From positions 1 to 7,148 of the forward strand of contig QHOJ01000194.1 of assembly GCA_003218735.1 (NCBI GenBank): a DNA stretch of 7,148 nt. The letters run 5' to 3'. The notes below the pieces were generated by a model, which was not told where the DNA came from, did no database searches, and worked only from the letters and a program-made list of their open reading frames with translations. Positions within the stretch are counted from its first letter, which is position 1; each line of letters opens with the position of its first letter. The translations under genes were made by a program, and so were the position numbers. This stretch comes from Verrucomicrobiota bacterium. GTDB lineage: Bacteria; Verrucomicrobiota; Verrucomicrobiia; Chthoniobacterales; UBA10450. This document shows, piece by piece, positions 1 through 5,778 of this stretch.

Positions 1-2073
1 ATCTGCCAACCCATCAAAAGCACCGCTCGGCTTCTCTAAAGACAAGGCGGTCCGCCCCAACGCCGTTAATTGTAGCGAAACCTGGCGTGGCCCGCCAAAC
101 AACTGACTGCGTAGCGCAGCCTCCTTTTCCCCGTGCGCAAGGTTCGCTTCCAAAGTACCCGGCCTAGCGAGAGATCCGGCCTGCCAGTAACCTTGGGTAT
201 TGAAAATGTAGCGGCGGAGCTTGGGAACGACCACCCAAGCCAAAAGAAAGATGCCGGCCGACAGTAAACCACCAAAAAGCAACGTCTGCCGGCTCACTAT
301 TCCTCCAACACGGGCTGGCAAGCCCTCGGAGATCCTGGCCGGAGCGAGTACCGGGGCGGGACCGGTCGCGGTAGGAAGCGCGCCGGATGCTTGTGCTCGC
401 GCGGGGACTGGCTGTTCGTTTTGTCGCGCAGGAGAAGCGCTTACCGCTTCAGCGGGCGCAGCGGAAGCCGCGGATTCCACAGTAGATCCCGAAACCGGAG
501 CGGCAGACTTACCGCTTGTTCCCGTTGCAACCGATTGATTTTCAGTCGTTGCTCCCGGACTCGTGGCCTCCATTTGAGGAATCGGCGGGTTAGCGGCTGG
601 GGCCGACGAAGCAAGGGATTCGTCCTTCGATTTTTCTGCCCGGTTATTTGCGGCAACAGCCATGTCAGGGATAGGGCTCGGCTCAATAGCCGGGCCACCC
701 TCAGGTTGCGACGCAATGACACTGGCTGTGTCAAGCGCAGGTGCGGGCGCTGCCGCGATTTCTGGACTTTGCATCCAGCCAACGTCATAAAAAGCGTCAG
801 CAAAAACGCTGTTTAGCGCCGGCGAATAAATCCTTTTCGCAGATGTGGTCCAGTCGGCCGCCTTCTCTGGGTTGTTATGTTTAAATTCCCACGCCGCTTG
901 GGCATAGTAGAGCGCTGGCGTATCCCCCGTGAACTGGAACTGCTCCATAATCGCCTGTGCTCGACTCTCCTTTCCTTCCAGCAAGAGCGTCATGTAGATC
1001 TTGAATTTGATGAGCTGCGCGGCTTGGTTCTTATCCCCTCCTGGAGTCTGGTTAAACAGCGTTTCGAAACGCTCCCGCGCTTTGGCATAGTCTTTATTCT
1101 TAAATGGAATTTGCGCGAGATTGTATTGCGCTTCGCGGAACTTCGGATCGAGCTTGGCTGCCCGTTTGAAGGCTGCTTCGGCTTGATCAAATTGCTTCTG
1201 CTGCATCAAGATTTCGCCTCGTAAATTGAGCGTCGACGGCTGATTCGGCTCCGCCTGGTCGGCTTCGTCGACCAGTTTGGCAGCAGTCGTGAAGTCGCGC
1301 TGACGCAAAGCTTGCTGCGCTTGTTCGAATTTTGAACGCGCTACAGCCTTTGTTTTTTCCGAGCGCTCAGCGGCCGTCGTAAGAGGCAGGGAGGCGCGCG
1401 TCTGTCCAGTTGGTTTTTCCAGCCAGCCGACTTCGTAGAGTGATTCTGCGAAAAGCTTGTTCAGTTGCGGAGAAAAGTTCTTCTCTGCTGCGGCCGTCCA
1501 GTCTTTTGCTTCTTTTCCATTCTTGTGTTGGAGCGCGACGGCCGCTTTTACATAGTCAACAGCCGGCGTATCGGGCGAAAGCTCCAACTTGGCCAAAATG
1601 GAATCGACCATGTTCTCCTTTCCTTCGAGCAAGTAAGTCAAAAGAATTTTGTATTGAATGAGCTGCGATGCTTCGCTTGCCAGATCAGACTGGCTGCTAG
1701 AGAGGAGTTTCTCAAAGCGCTTGCGCGCTTCCGCCCAATCTTTTTTGAGGAATGGAATTTCCGCCAGGTTAAAGCGCGCATTCCAAAACTTCGGGTCGAT
1801 ACGCGCCGCCTCGAGTAAGGCCACCTCTGCCTTATCGTAGATGCCCTGGCGCATCAGGATCACGCCACGCAAATTTTGGGAGGCCGCCAGGTCGGGCTGG
1901 CGTGCATCGATCGCGTCGAGTTCCTTTAGCGCTTGCGGAAAGTTGTTCGCATCGAACTCGTGGAACGCTTTGGTGTACATGTCCTCCAGTTCCGTTTTCG
2001 TCGGAGCGACGTTCTCTGCTGCAAACGAACTGAGCGCGAGTGCTGCAACCGCAGCGATTTTCCAAATTTTCAT
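1..2073 (-). CDS. Exported TPR-repeat protein with duplicated TPR block, Ala/Pro-rich linker and one TM helix (3' end beyond window)
   Basis: Reading from the ATG at 2073-2071 the frame stays open for 691 codons to position 1 with no stop, so the C-terminus lies outside the window. Residues 1-19 form a signal peptide (MKIWK, then a hydrophobic run ending SSFAA). Residues 29-221 and 245-437 are homologous helical blocks with TPR-like motifs (e.g. LRGVILMRQGIYDKAE; LRGEILMQQKQFDQAE). Residues about 438-590 are a low-complexity Ala/Pro/Ser/Thr linker, residues 597-616 a transmembrane helix, followed by the positive KLRRYIF stretch, so the TPR part should be periplasmic and the C-terminal part cytoplasmic. 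TPRs usually bind proteins; the partner is unknown and I recognise no named family. An AAGGAAAG element lies 15 nt before the start, rather far for a ribosome binding site. coaX lies 126 bp upstream on the same strand, so co-transcription is possible. The gene is certain; its role is not. Confidence 0.88.
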   Translation of the reverse strand, partial: MKIWKIAAVAALALSSFAAENVAPTKTELEDMYTKAFHEFDANNFPQALKELDAIDARQPDLAASQNLRGVILMRQGIYDKAEVALLEAARIDPKFWNARFNLAEIPFLKKDWAEARKRFEKLLSSSQSDLASEASQLIQYKILLTYLLEGKENMVDSILAKLELSPDTPAVDYVKAAVALQHKNGKEAKDWTAAAEKNFSPQLNKLFAESLYEVGWLEKPTGQTRASLPLTTAAERSEKTKAVARSKFEQAQQALRQRDFTTAAKLVDEADQAEPNQPSTLNLRGEILMQQKQFDQAEAAFKRAAKLDPKFREAQYNLAQIPFKNKDYAKARERFETLFNQTPGGDKNQAAQLIKFKIYMTLLLEGKESRAQAIMEQFQFTGDTPALYYAQAAWEFKHNNPEKAADWTTSAKRIYSPALNSVFADAFYDVGWMQSPEIAAAPAPALDTASVIASQPEGGPAIEPSPIPDMAVAANNRAEKSKDESLASSAPAANPPIPQMEATSPGATTENQSVATGTSGKSAAPVSGSTVESAASAAPAEAVSASPARQNEQPVPARAQASGALPTATGPAPVLAPARISEGLPARVGGIVSRQTLLFGGLLSAGIFLLAWVVVPKLRRYIFNTQGYWQAGSLARPGTLEANLAHGEKEAALRSQLFGGPRQVSLQLTALGRTALSLEKPSGAFDGLAD
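226..285 (-). other. Transmembrane helix of the TPR protein
   Basis: Residues 597-616 are an uncharged hydrophobic run beginning TLLFGGLLSAG and ending AWVVV, followed directly by PKLRRY. The positive charges on the C-terminal side predict an N-outside, C-inside orientation after signal cleavage. Confidence 0.8.
304..762 (-). other. Low-complexity Ala/Pro/Ser/Thr-rich linker segment of the TPR protein
   Basis: About 150 residues (438-590) are dominated by Ala, Pro, Ser, Thr, Glu and Gln with no predicted helix pattern. They lie between the second TPR block and the transmembrane helix. It is probably a flexible spacer holding the TPR domains away from the membrane. Because the DNA is GC-rich and lacks stops, long spurious ORFs appear in other frames here. 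Confidence 0.7.
763..1341 (-). repeat. TPR block B (second unit of the tandem duplication)
   Basis: This is the partner of block A, residues 245-437, in the same gene and frame. It begins with a charged helix (KFEQAQQALRQRDF), holds the better TPR consensus of the two (FDQAEAAFKRAAKLDPKF), and ends at YDVGWMQSP, where the Ala/Pro linker starts. The gapless offset shows that the unit was duplicated as a whole and kept under length constraint. Confidence 0.85.
1411..1989 (-). repeat. TPR block A (first unit of a 648-bp-period tandem duplication)
   Basis: Residues 29-221 of the TPR protein align without any gap to residues 245-437, always 216 residues apart. Shared anchor segments include NLRG, IDPKF/LDPKF, NLAEIPF/NLAQIPF, LLEGKE, GDTPA/PDTPA and the final Y(E/D)VGW. 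Identity is roughly 40-50% by eye. DNA similarity also survives in places, e.g. CTCCTTTCCTTC occurs in both units exactly 648 bp apart. Confidence 0.85.
2017..2073 (-). other. Signal peptide of the TPR protein
   Basis: The first 19 residues have a short basic start (Lys2, Lys5), a hydrophobic core (IAAVAALALSS) and a small-residue cleavage zone FAA before the acidic, polar ENVAPTKTE segment. Cleavage after residue 18 or 19 is likely. No lipobox cysteine is present, so this is a type I rather than a lipoprotein signal. Confidence 0.75.
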
Positions 2074-2149
2074 ACGGCTAGATAGAAGCTTTCCTTATTC
2101 GCGATGACAACTGCAAATTTTCAATCGACTTCGCCCAGTTTCGCAGAAA

Positions 2150-2172
2150 TCGCGCCCAATACAACTGCGCGA
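2150..2172 (-). terminator. Weak hairpin after coaX, possible attenuator or terminator
   Basis: On the minus strand TCGCGC and GCGCGA form a perfect 6-bp stem around an 11-nt loop, starting 27 nt after the coaX stop and followed by only three T residues. The large loop and short T-tract make it a poor intrinsic terminator. Partial read-through into the TPR gene is equally possible. Confidence 0.25.
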
Positions 2173-2199
2173 AGAGAGGTTAATTTATCCAGCCAAAAA

Positions 2200-2961
2200 T
2201 CATGAATTGAGGTTGGCTATGATCCGCAGACCTTCCAGAGTGAGATGGGAACGAACCGCCGTGATCTCCGGCAACTGCGCCGCGATCAGTCGCGCGTAAC
2301 CGCCTGTGGCCACGATGTGAAGTTTCCTGCGCGGAAATCCTTCCGCCCTGATCCGTGCAAGAATCTCGCGGACGAGCCCGCGATAACCGAATACTGCGCC
2401 AGACAACATCGCCCCGATTGTCGATCTTCCAATCGCGCGTCGCGGCTCTTTCAAAGAGAGCTTCGGCAATAGCGCCGTTCGTTGGTAAAGAAAATTGGTC
2501 ATGGCTTCGAGCCCCGGCGCGATGACTCCGCCAATGTAATTGCGGCGCGCGGAAACGATGTCAAAGGTCACTGCGGTCCCGAAATCCACCACGATGGCGG
2601 GACAACCATAAAGTGCTGCAGCTGCCGCGGCGTTCGCCAGCCGATCGGCTCCAATTGATTTCGGAGCGGGATAATCAATCCCCACCCCCAGTTTCAGTGT
2701 CGAATCCAGCCAGACCACTCCAGTTTGTCCGGCAGCTTTCGAGATTGCAGAATTTTTCTTTGGCACGACCGAAGAGACCACCACCTGGCGAACCCTTCGC
2801 TGTTTCAAGAAGCGCAAGAATAGAGTGCTCGAAAGTTTGTTGGTGGCGATCCGAGCCGGAGCCGAAATCCGCTTTGTCGATGCGAAAGCAAACTTCGTAT
2901 ACGAGTTGCTGATATCGACTAGCAGGTAATCGGTCGTGCGAATCGGGACTGGATGTTTCAT
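2200..2961 (-). CDS. coaX: Type III pantothenate kinase
   Basis: It phosphorylates pantothenate to 4'-phosphopantothenate with ATP, the first step of coenzyme A synthesis, in the cytoplasm. The 253-residue protein has the usual type III length and ASKHA-fold motifs in order: LLVDISNSYTK at residues 13-23 (phosphate-binding loop, Asp16, Lys23), IGADRLAN at 103-110 (Asp106 is the expected catalytic base), VVDFGTAVTFD at 124-134, GGVIAPG at 144-150, and ATGG at about 218-221. Type III enzymes need a monovalent cation and are not feedback-inhibited by CoA. The first motif reads D-I-S-N-S where the family normally has D-x-G-N-T/S, so the glycine is replaced by serine. The ATG at 2961 is the only good start; it adds about 10 residues before the first strand and has no clear Shine-Dalgarno. 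It is divergent from hemB. Confidence 0.93.
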   Translation of the reverse strand: MKHPVPIRTTDYLLVDISNSYTKFAFASTKRISAPARIATNKLSSTLFLRFLKQRRVRQVVVSSVVPKKNSAISKAAGQTGVVWLDSTLKLGVGIDYPAPKSIGADRLANAAAAAALYGCPAIVVDFGTAVTFDIVSARRNYIGGVIAPGLEAMTNFLYQRTALLPKLSLKEPRRAIGRSTIGAMLSGAVFGYRGLVREILARIRAEGFPRRKLHIVATGGYARLIAAQLPEITAVRSHLTLEGLRIIANLNS

Positions 2962-3006
2962 ATCGGACTGCCAAGCAGGCGCTACATGGAACGCTTCTCC
3001 GCGTCA

Positions 3007-3032
3007 AGTCCGCCAGTCGGACGGACTCGTCC
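3007..3032. promoter_or_regulatory. Mutually exclusive hairpins in the coaX-hemB divergent spacer
   Basis: Three overlapping inverted repeats share the same bases: GTCCG 3008-3012 with CGGAC 3018-3022; AGTCCG 3007-3012 with CGGACT 3022-3027; and GGACG 3019-3023 with CGTCC 3028-3032. Only one can form at a time. They lie in the 116-bp spacer that must hold the promoters of both coaX and hemB. The arms could be an operator or an RNA switch in the hemB leader; they may also be chance in GC-rich DNA. I see no convincing -35/-10 pair here. Confidence 0.3.
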
Positions 3033-3077
3033 TATGGCGAGCTTGCGGCGTTTCCATCGAACGGGTACGCTTCGCTC

Positions 3078-4064
3078 ATGAGAAGATTGGTGCATCGCCC
3101 GCGCCGCTTACGGCGTTCCCCTTCTCTGCGAAATCTCATCCGCGAGACGCAACTGAGCGCACACGATTTCGTTCTTCCCCTTTTTGTAAGCGAAAAAGTC
3201 GAGCGGCGATGTGCGATCGCGAGCATGCCGGGCGTTTTTCAACTCTCCCTGAAGGAAATTGTCGATGAAGCCCAGCGCGCTCAGGATCTCGGGTTGCAGG
3301 CGGTCCTGCTTTTCGGTATTCCGGAAAAAAAAGACGAGCAAGCAAGTGGCGCCTACGCTGAAAACGGGGTCGTTCAAAAAGCGCTAAGGACGATTAAATC
3401 GAAATGCCCCGATCTCGTCACCATTACCGATGTTTGCTTATGCGAATACATGAGTCACGGTCATTGCGGCGTCACGCGGATCGATGGCGACCATTTCCAC
3501 GTACTCAACGACGAGACGGTCGATCTCTTGGTTAAAACCGCGCTTTCCCACGCCGCAGCCGGTGCAGACATGGTCGCACCAAGCGATATGATGGACGGCA
3601 GGATCGGCGCCATCCGCGAGGCACTCGACGCCGGTGGCTTCGATCAAATTGGGATCATGAGTTACGCAGCCAAATTTGCGTCGGCTTTTTACGGTCCTTT
3701 CCGCGAGGCCGCGGAAAGCGTGCCGCAATTTGGCGATCGTCGTTCTTATCAGATGGATTACGCCAACCCGGATGAAGCCTTGCGTGAGGTTGCTCTGGAT
3801 ATCGATGAAGGAGCGGACATCGTCATGGTGAAGCCTGCCTTGCCGTACATCGACATTTTGTGGCGCGCCCATGAGCGTTTTGGAAAGCCGATGGCGGCTT
3901 ATCACGTAAGCGGCGAGTACGCGATGATCAACGCGGCCGTCGAGAAAGGGATTGTGGAGGAACGCGCGGCTGTTCTCGAAATTATGACTGCTCTCAAACG
4001 CGCTGGAGCAGACGTCGTCATTACATATTGGGCACGCGAACTGGCGGCATGGACCCGGGAATGA
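3078..4064 (+). CDS. hemB: Porphobilinogen synthase (delta-aminolevulinic acid dehydratase)
   Basis: It condenses two 5-aminolevulinate molecules to porphobilinogen, the second common step of tetrapyrrole (haem) synthesis, in the cytoplasm. The 328-residue length is normal. The N-terminus RPRRLRRSPSLRNL matches the family start, which fixes the ATG at 3078 although no Shine-Dalgarno precedes it. TITDVCLCEYMSHGHCG (residues 115-131) carries the zinc-binding cysteines 120, 122 and 130, so this is the zinc-type rather than the Asp-rich magnesium-type enzyme. The Schiff-base lysines are Lys199 in SYAAKFASAFYGPFR and Lys252 in MVKPALPYIDI. YHVSGEYAMI near residue 275 is the usual substrate-binding loop. 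The stop overlaps the next gene by 4 bp, so the two are probably translationally coupled. The assignment is secure. Confidence 0.97.
   Translation: MRRLVHRPRRLRRSPSLRNLIRETQLSAHDFVLPLFVSEKVERRCAIASMPGVFQLSLKEIVDEAQRAQDLGLQAVLLFGIPEKKDEQASGAYAENGVVQKALRTIKSKCPDLVTITDVCLCEYMSHGHCGVTRIDGDHFHVLNDETVDLLVKTALSHAAAGADMVAPSDMMDGRIGAIREALDAGGFDQIGIMSYAAKFASAFYGPFREAAESVPQFGDRRSYQMDYANPDEALREVALDIDEGADIVMVKPALPYIDILWRAHERFGKPMAAYHVSGEYAMINAAVEKGIVEERAAVLEIMTALKRAGADVVITYWARELAAWTRE
4061..4064 (+). promoter_or_regulatory. ATGA stop-start overlap coupling hemB to the nuclease-like gene
   Basis: The hemB stop TGA (4062-4064) shares bases with the ATG (4061-4063) of the following gene. With no spacer, no separate promoter and only a GGGA directly before the ATG, re-initiation by the ribosome finishing hemB is the likely way the second gene is translated. 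Confidence 0.7.
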
Positions 4065-4777
4065 ATAATGGCCGCGGTGAAACAAAGAGGCATGCGCGGC
4101 TAAAACGGCTCGCTTTCGTCTGGGCGCAAGCGCATGGCTACTCGGCATGCGCAATCGAAGTCAGTTTGCCGCGATGCCGATATCGCGCCGACGTCGTTGC
4201 CTATCGAGCGCTGCCGAAAAAGTTCGGATCGACGGCGATTTTTGAATGCAAGCAAGCGCTCTGGGATTTGCGAAGGGATAATTGCCACAGCGAGAGCGCT
4301 CGCAAACTCCTCGATGCGGTCTGCCACCGCCGTCAGATCCTCGAAAACAATCTGCGAGTGCATTACCCCAATCTCCGCATCAATGATTCGCTCTTTCCAG
4401 AATTTACTTCACACGATTTTACGGCCATCGGCCACAGTGGATATACGCGTGTTTTGCGTCAGCTAAGTGCGCTGCAAAATCGTCTCTACGATTGCACGAA
4501 GTTCGACAAATTGATGCGCTACCGTTGTGCCAATTTGTTCTTCCTCGTCCTGCCTGCCGAGCTGTTCCGCGATTCGGAGATTCCGGTGGGATGGGGCGCG
4601 CTTGTGGAACATGATGGCACGCTCACGCTGAGGCGCAAACCGGTCTGGCACGAAACAACGGCCGAGGATCGACTTCGCTTTTTGCAACGCATCGCCATCA
4701 CGGGCACGCGAGTTTTGAACCGACAATTAGAAATCACGTTGGACGACATCATCGCCGAGCGTTGTCGACCTTTCTAG
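4061..4777 (+). CDS. Uncharacterised protein with PD-(D/E)XK nuclease-like signature
   Basis: The 238-residue product is not a family I can name. Its N-terminal third shows the pattern of a PD-(D/E)XK nuclease core: ETKRHARLKRLAFVWA (residues 7-22, Glu7 on a helix), EVSLPRCRYRADVVAYR (33-49, Asp44), then a strand with TAIFECKQA (58-66, Glu62-x-Lys64) followed by the helix LWDLRRDN. The E-x-K-x-(6)-(R)RD arrangement recalls MmcB-like DNA-repair or restriction-type nucleases; that comparison is from memory. The rest (about 90-238) has no motif I recognise. There is no signal peptide or TM segment, so it should be cytoplasmic. I chose the ATG at 4061 because it overlaps the hemB stop as ATGA. 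A TTG at 4028 and an ATG at 4049 in the same frame are alternatives. Its 3' end overlaps the convergent gpmI gene by 4 bp. Nuclease activity is inferred, not shown. Confidence 0.85.
   Translation: MNNGRGETKRHARLKRLAFVWAQAHGYSACAIEVSLPRCRYRADVVAYRALPKKFGSTAIFECKQALWDLRRDNCHSESARKLLDAVCHRRQILENNLRVHYPNLRINDSLFPEFTSHDFTAIGHSGYTRVLRQLSALQNRLYDCTKFDKLMRYRCANLFFLVLPAELFRDSEIPVGWGALVEHDGTLTLRRKPVWHETTAEDRLRFLQRIAITGTRVLNRQLEITLDDIIAERCRPF
4774..4777. other. Shared palindromic stop (CTAG) of two convergent genes
   Basis: The plus-strand TAG at 4775-4777 ends the nuclease-like gene and the minus-strand TAG at 4776-4774 ends gpmI. The two coding regions overlap by exactly this tetranucleotide. No intergenic space remains for a terminator, so transcripts from the two sides must overlap at their 3' ends. 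Confidence 0.85.
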
Positions 4778-5778
4778 GCCGTATCGTTCTTTAGCGAAAT
4801 CGGCACAAGCAAATTGTGCCCCGTCATCTCCTTTGGCTGTGAAAGCCCGAGAAGAAACAAGAGGGTTGGCGCGACATCGGCGAGGATCCCATCTTCGCAG
4901 CGGAACTGCGCCGCATCCTTGGCCACGTAAATAAAATGGACAAGGTTCGTTGTGTGTGCGGTGTTGGGTGAGCCGTCTGGATTACGCATCTGTTCGCAAT
5001 TTCCGTGATCGGCAGTGACGATGCATTTACCGTCAAGATCGAGAAGCTTCGAAATAATGCGCTTAACACATTCGTCCACCGTTTCCACGGCTTTGATTGC
5101 GGCTCCTAGAACTCCGGTGTGTCCGACCATGTCCGGATTAGCAAAGTTGAGAATGATTAAATCGCAATCTGCCATTCGCGCGAGCGCCTCATCGGTCACC
5201 GCACGAGCGCTCATTTCCGGCTGTAGATCGTAGGTTGCAACTTTTGGCGACGGAATGATTTTTCGGTCTTCGCCGGGAAACGCGCGCTCGATTCCACCGT
5301 TAAAAAAGTAAGTTACGTGGGGATATTTTTCGGTCTCGGCAATGCGCAGTTGCGACTTGCCAGCCGCGCTTACAACTTCGCCCAAAATCTGCGGCAGCTC
5401 TGCCGGAGCAAAAATGAACGGCGACGGATAGGTGACATCATACTGGGTGAGAGAGACAAAGTGGACCTGCGGCCACACTCCGCGATTGAAGCCGTCGAAG
5501 TCCTTTACCAAAAAGGCTTGCGACAATTGCCGGGCGCGATCGGCCCGGAAATTGAAAAACATGACTGTATCGCCATCACGCACGCGCTGCTCATTTGGGT
5601 AAGAAAAAATAAGCGGTGGCATGAATTCGTCGGTTTTTCCGTCCTTATATTGCCGATCTACTGCGGCGGATGGTGATGATTTGCAGAATTCGCCGCGACC
5701 GAGAACAATTGCGTCCCAGGCGTTTTTGGTCCGGTCCCAGCGGCGATCGCGATCCATCGCGAAGTAGCGGCCGTGCAT
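4774..5778 (-). CDS. gpmI: 2,3-bisphosphoglycerate-independent phosphoglycerate mutase, C-terminal fragment of a split gene
   Basis: GpmI interconverts 3- and 2-phosphoglycerate in glycolysis, using two manganese ions and a phosphoserine intermediate. This 334-residue frame covers roughly the last two thirds of the family: GRYFAMDRDRRW (residues 3-14), FFNFRADRARQ (74-84, substrate Arg78 and Arg81), AETEKYPHVTYFFNGG (147-162, Lys151), NFANPDMVGHTG (211-222, metal ligands Asp216 and His220), TADHGN (255-260, Asp257 and His258) and TAHTTN (273-278, His275). The spacing of the five metal ligands matches well-studied enzymes of the family. The matching N-terminal part, including the catalytic serine, lies in another frame just upstream. 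The ATG at 5778 is simply the first in this frame, inside the ancestral gene, so this piece alone should be inactive. It ends on the CTAG shared with the convergent nuclease-like gene. Confidence 0.85.
   Translation of the reverse strand: MHGRYFAMDRDRRWDRTKNAWDAIVLGRGEFCKSSPSAAVDRQYKDGKTDEFMPPLIFSYPNEQRVRDGDTVMFFNFRADRARQLSQAFLVKDFDGFNRGVWPQVHFVSLTQYDVTYPSPFIFAPAELPQILGEVVSAAGKSQLRIAETEKYPHVTYFFNGGIERAFPGEDRKIIPSPKVATYDLQPEMSARAVTDEALARMADCDLIILNFANPDMVGHTGVLGAAIKAVETVDECVKRIISKLLDLDGKCIVTADHGNCEQMRNPDGSPNTAHTTNLVHFIYVAKDAAQFRCEDGILADVAPTLLFLLGLSQPKEMTGHNLLVPISLKNDTA

Noticed and set aside
441..803. A 120-codon Arg/Leu-rich minus-strand frame, plus similar plus-strand frames at 221-816
   Set aside because: They overlap the Ala/Pro linker of the 691-codon TPR frame, whose in-frame signal peptide, repeats and TM helix are coherent. 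The Arg/Leu-rich composition is typical of out-of-frame reading.
2089..2124. A sigma-70 promoter for the TPR gene from TTGAAA and GAATAA on the minus strand
   Set aside because: The -10 match is poor, and the implied transcription start would coincide with the only possible ribosome binding site, AAGGAAAG at 2096-2089.
3043..3071. hemB promoter from TTGCGG and TACGCT with a 17-bp spacer
   Set aside because: Both hexamers are weak (TACGCT matches three of six positions), and such pairs are expected by chance in a 116-bp spacer.
4028..4060. Upstream TTG start (4028) or ATG (4049) for the nuclease-like gene
   Set aside because: The extra residues (GTRTGGMDPG) look like hemB read out of frame and add no structure. 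The ATG at 4061 gives the classical ATGA overlap. The ATG at 4049 cannot be fully excluded.
3438..4154. A 238-codon open frame on the minus strand antisense to hemB
   Set aside because: It lies opposite a perfectly conserved hemB frame, its translation has no domain or motif, and it spans the hemB/nuclease junction. It is a shadow frame of GC-rich coding DNA.
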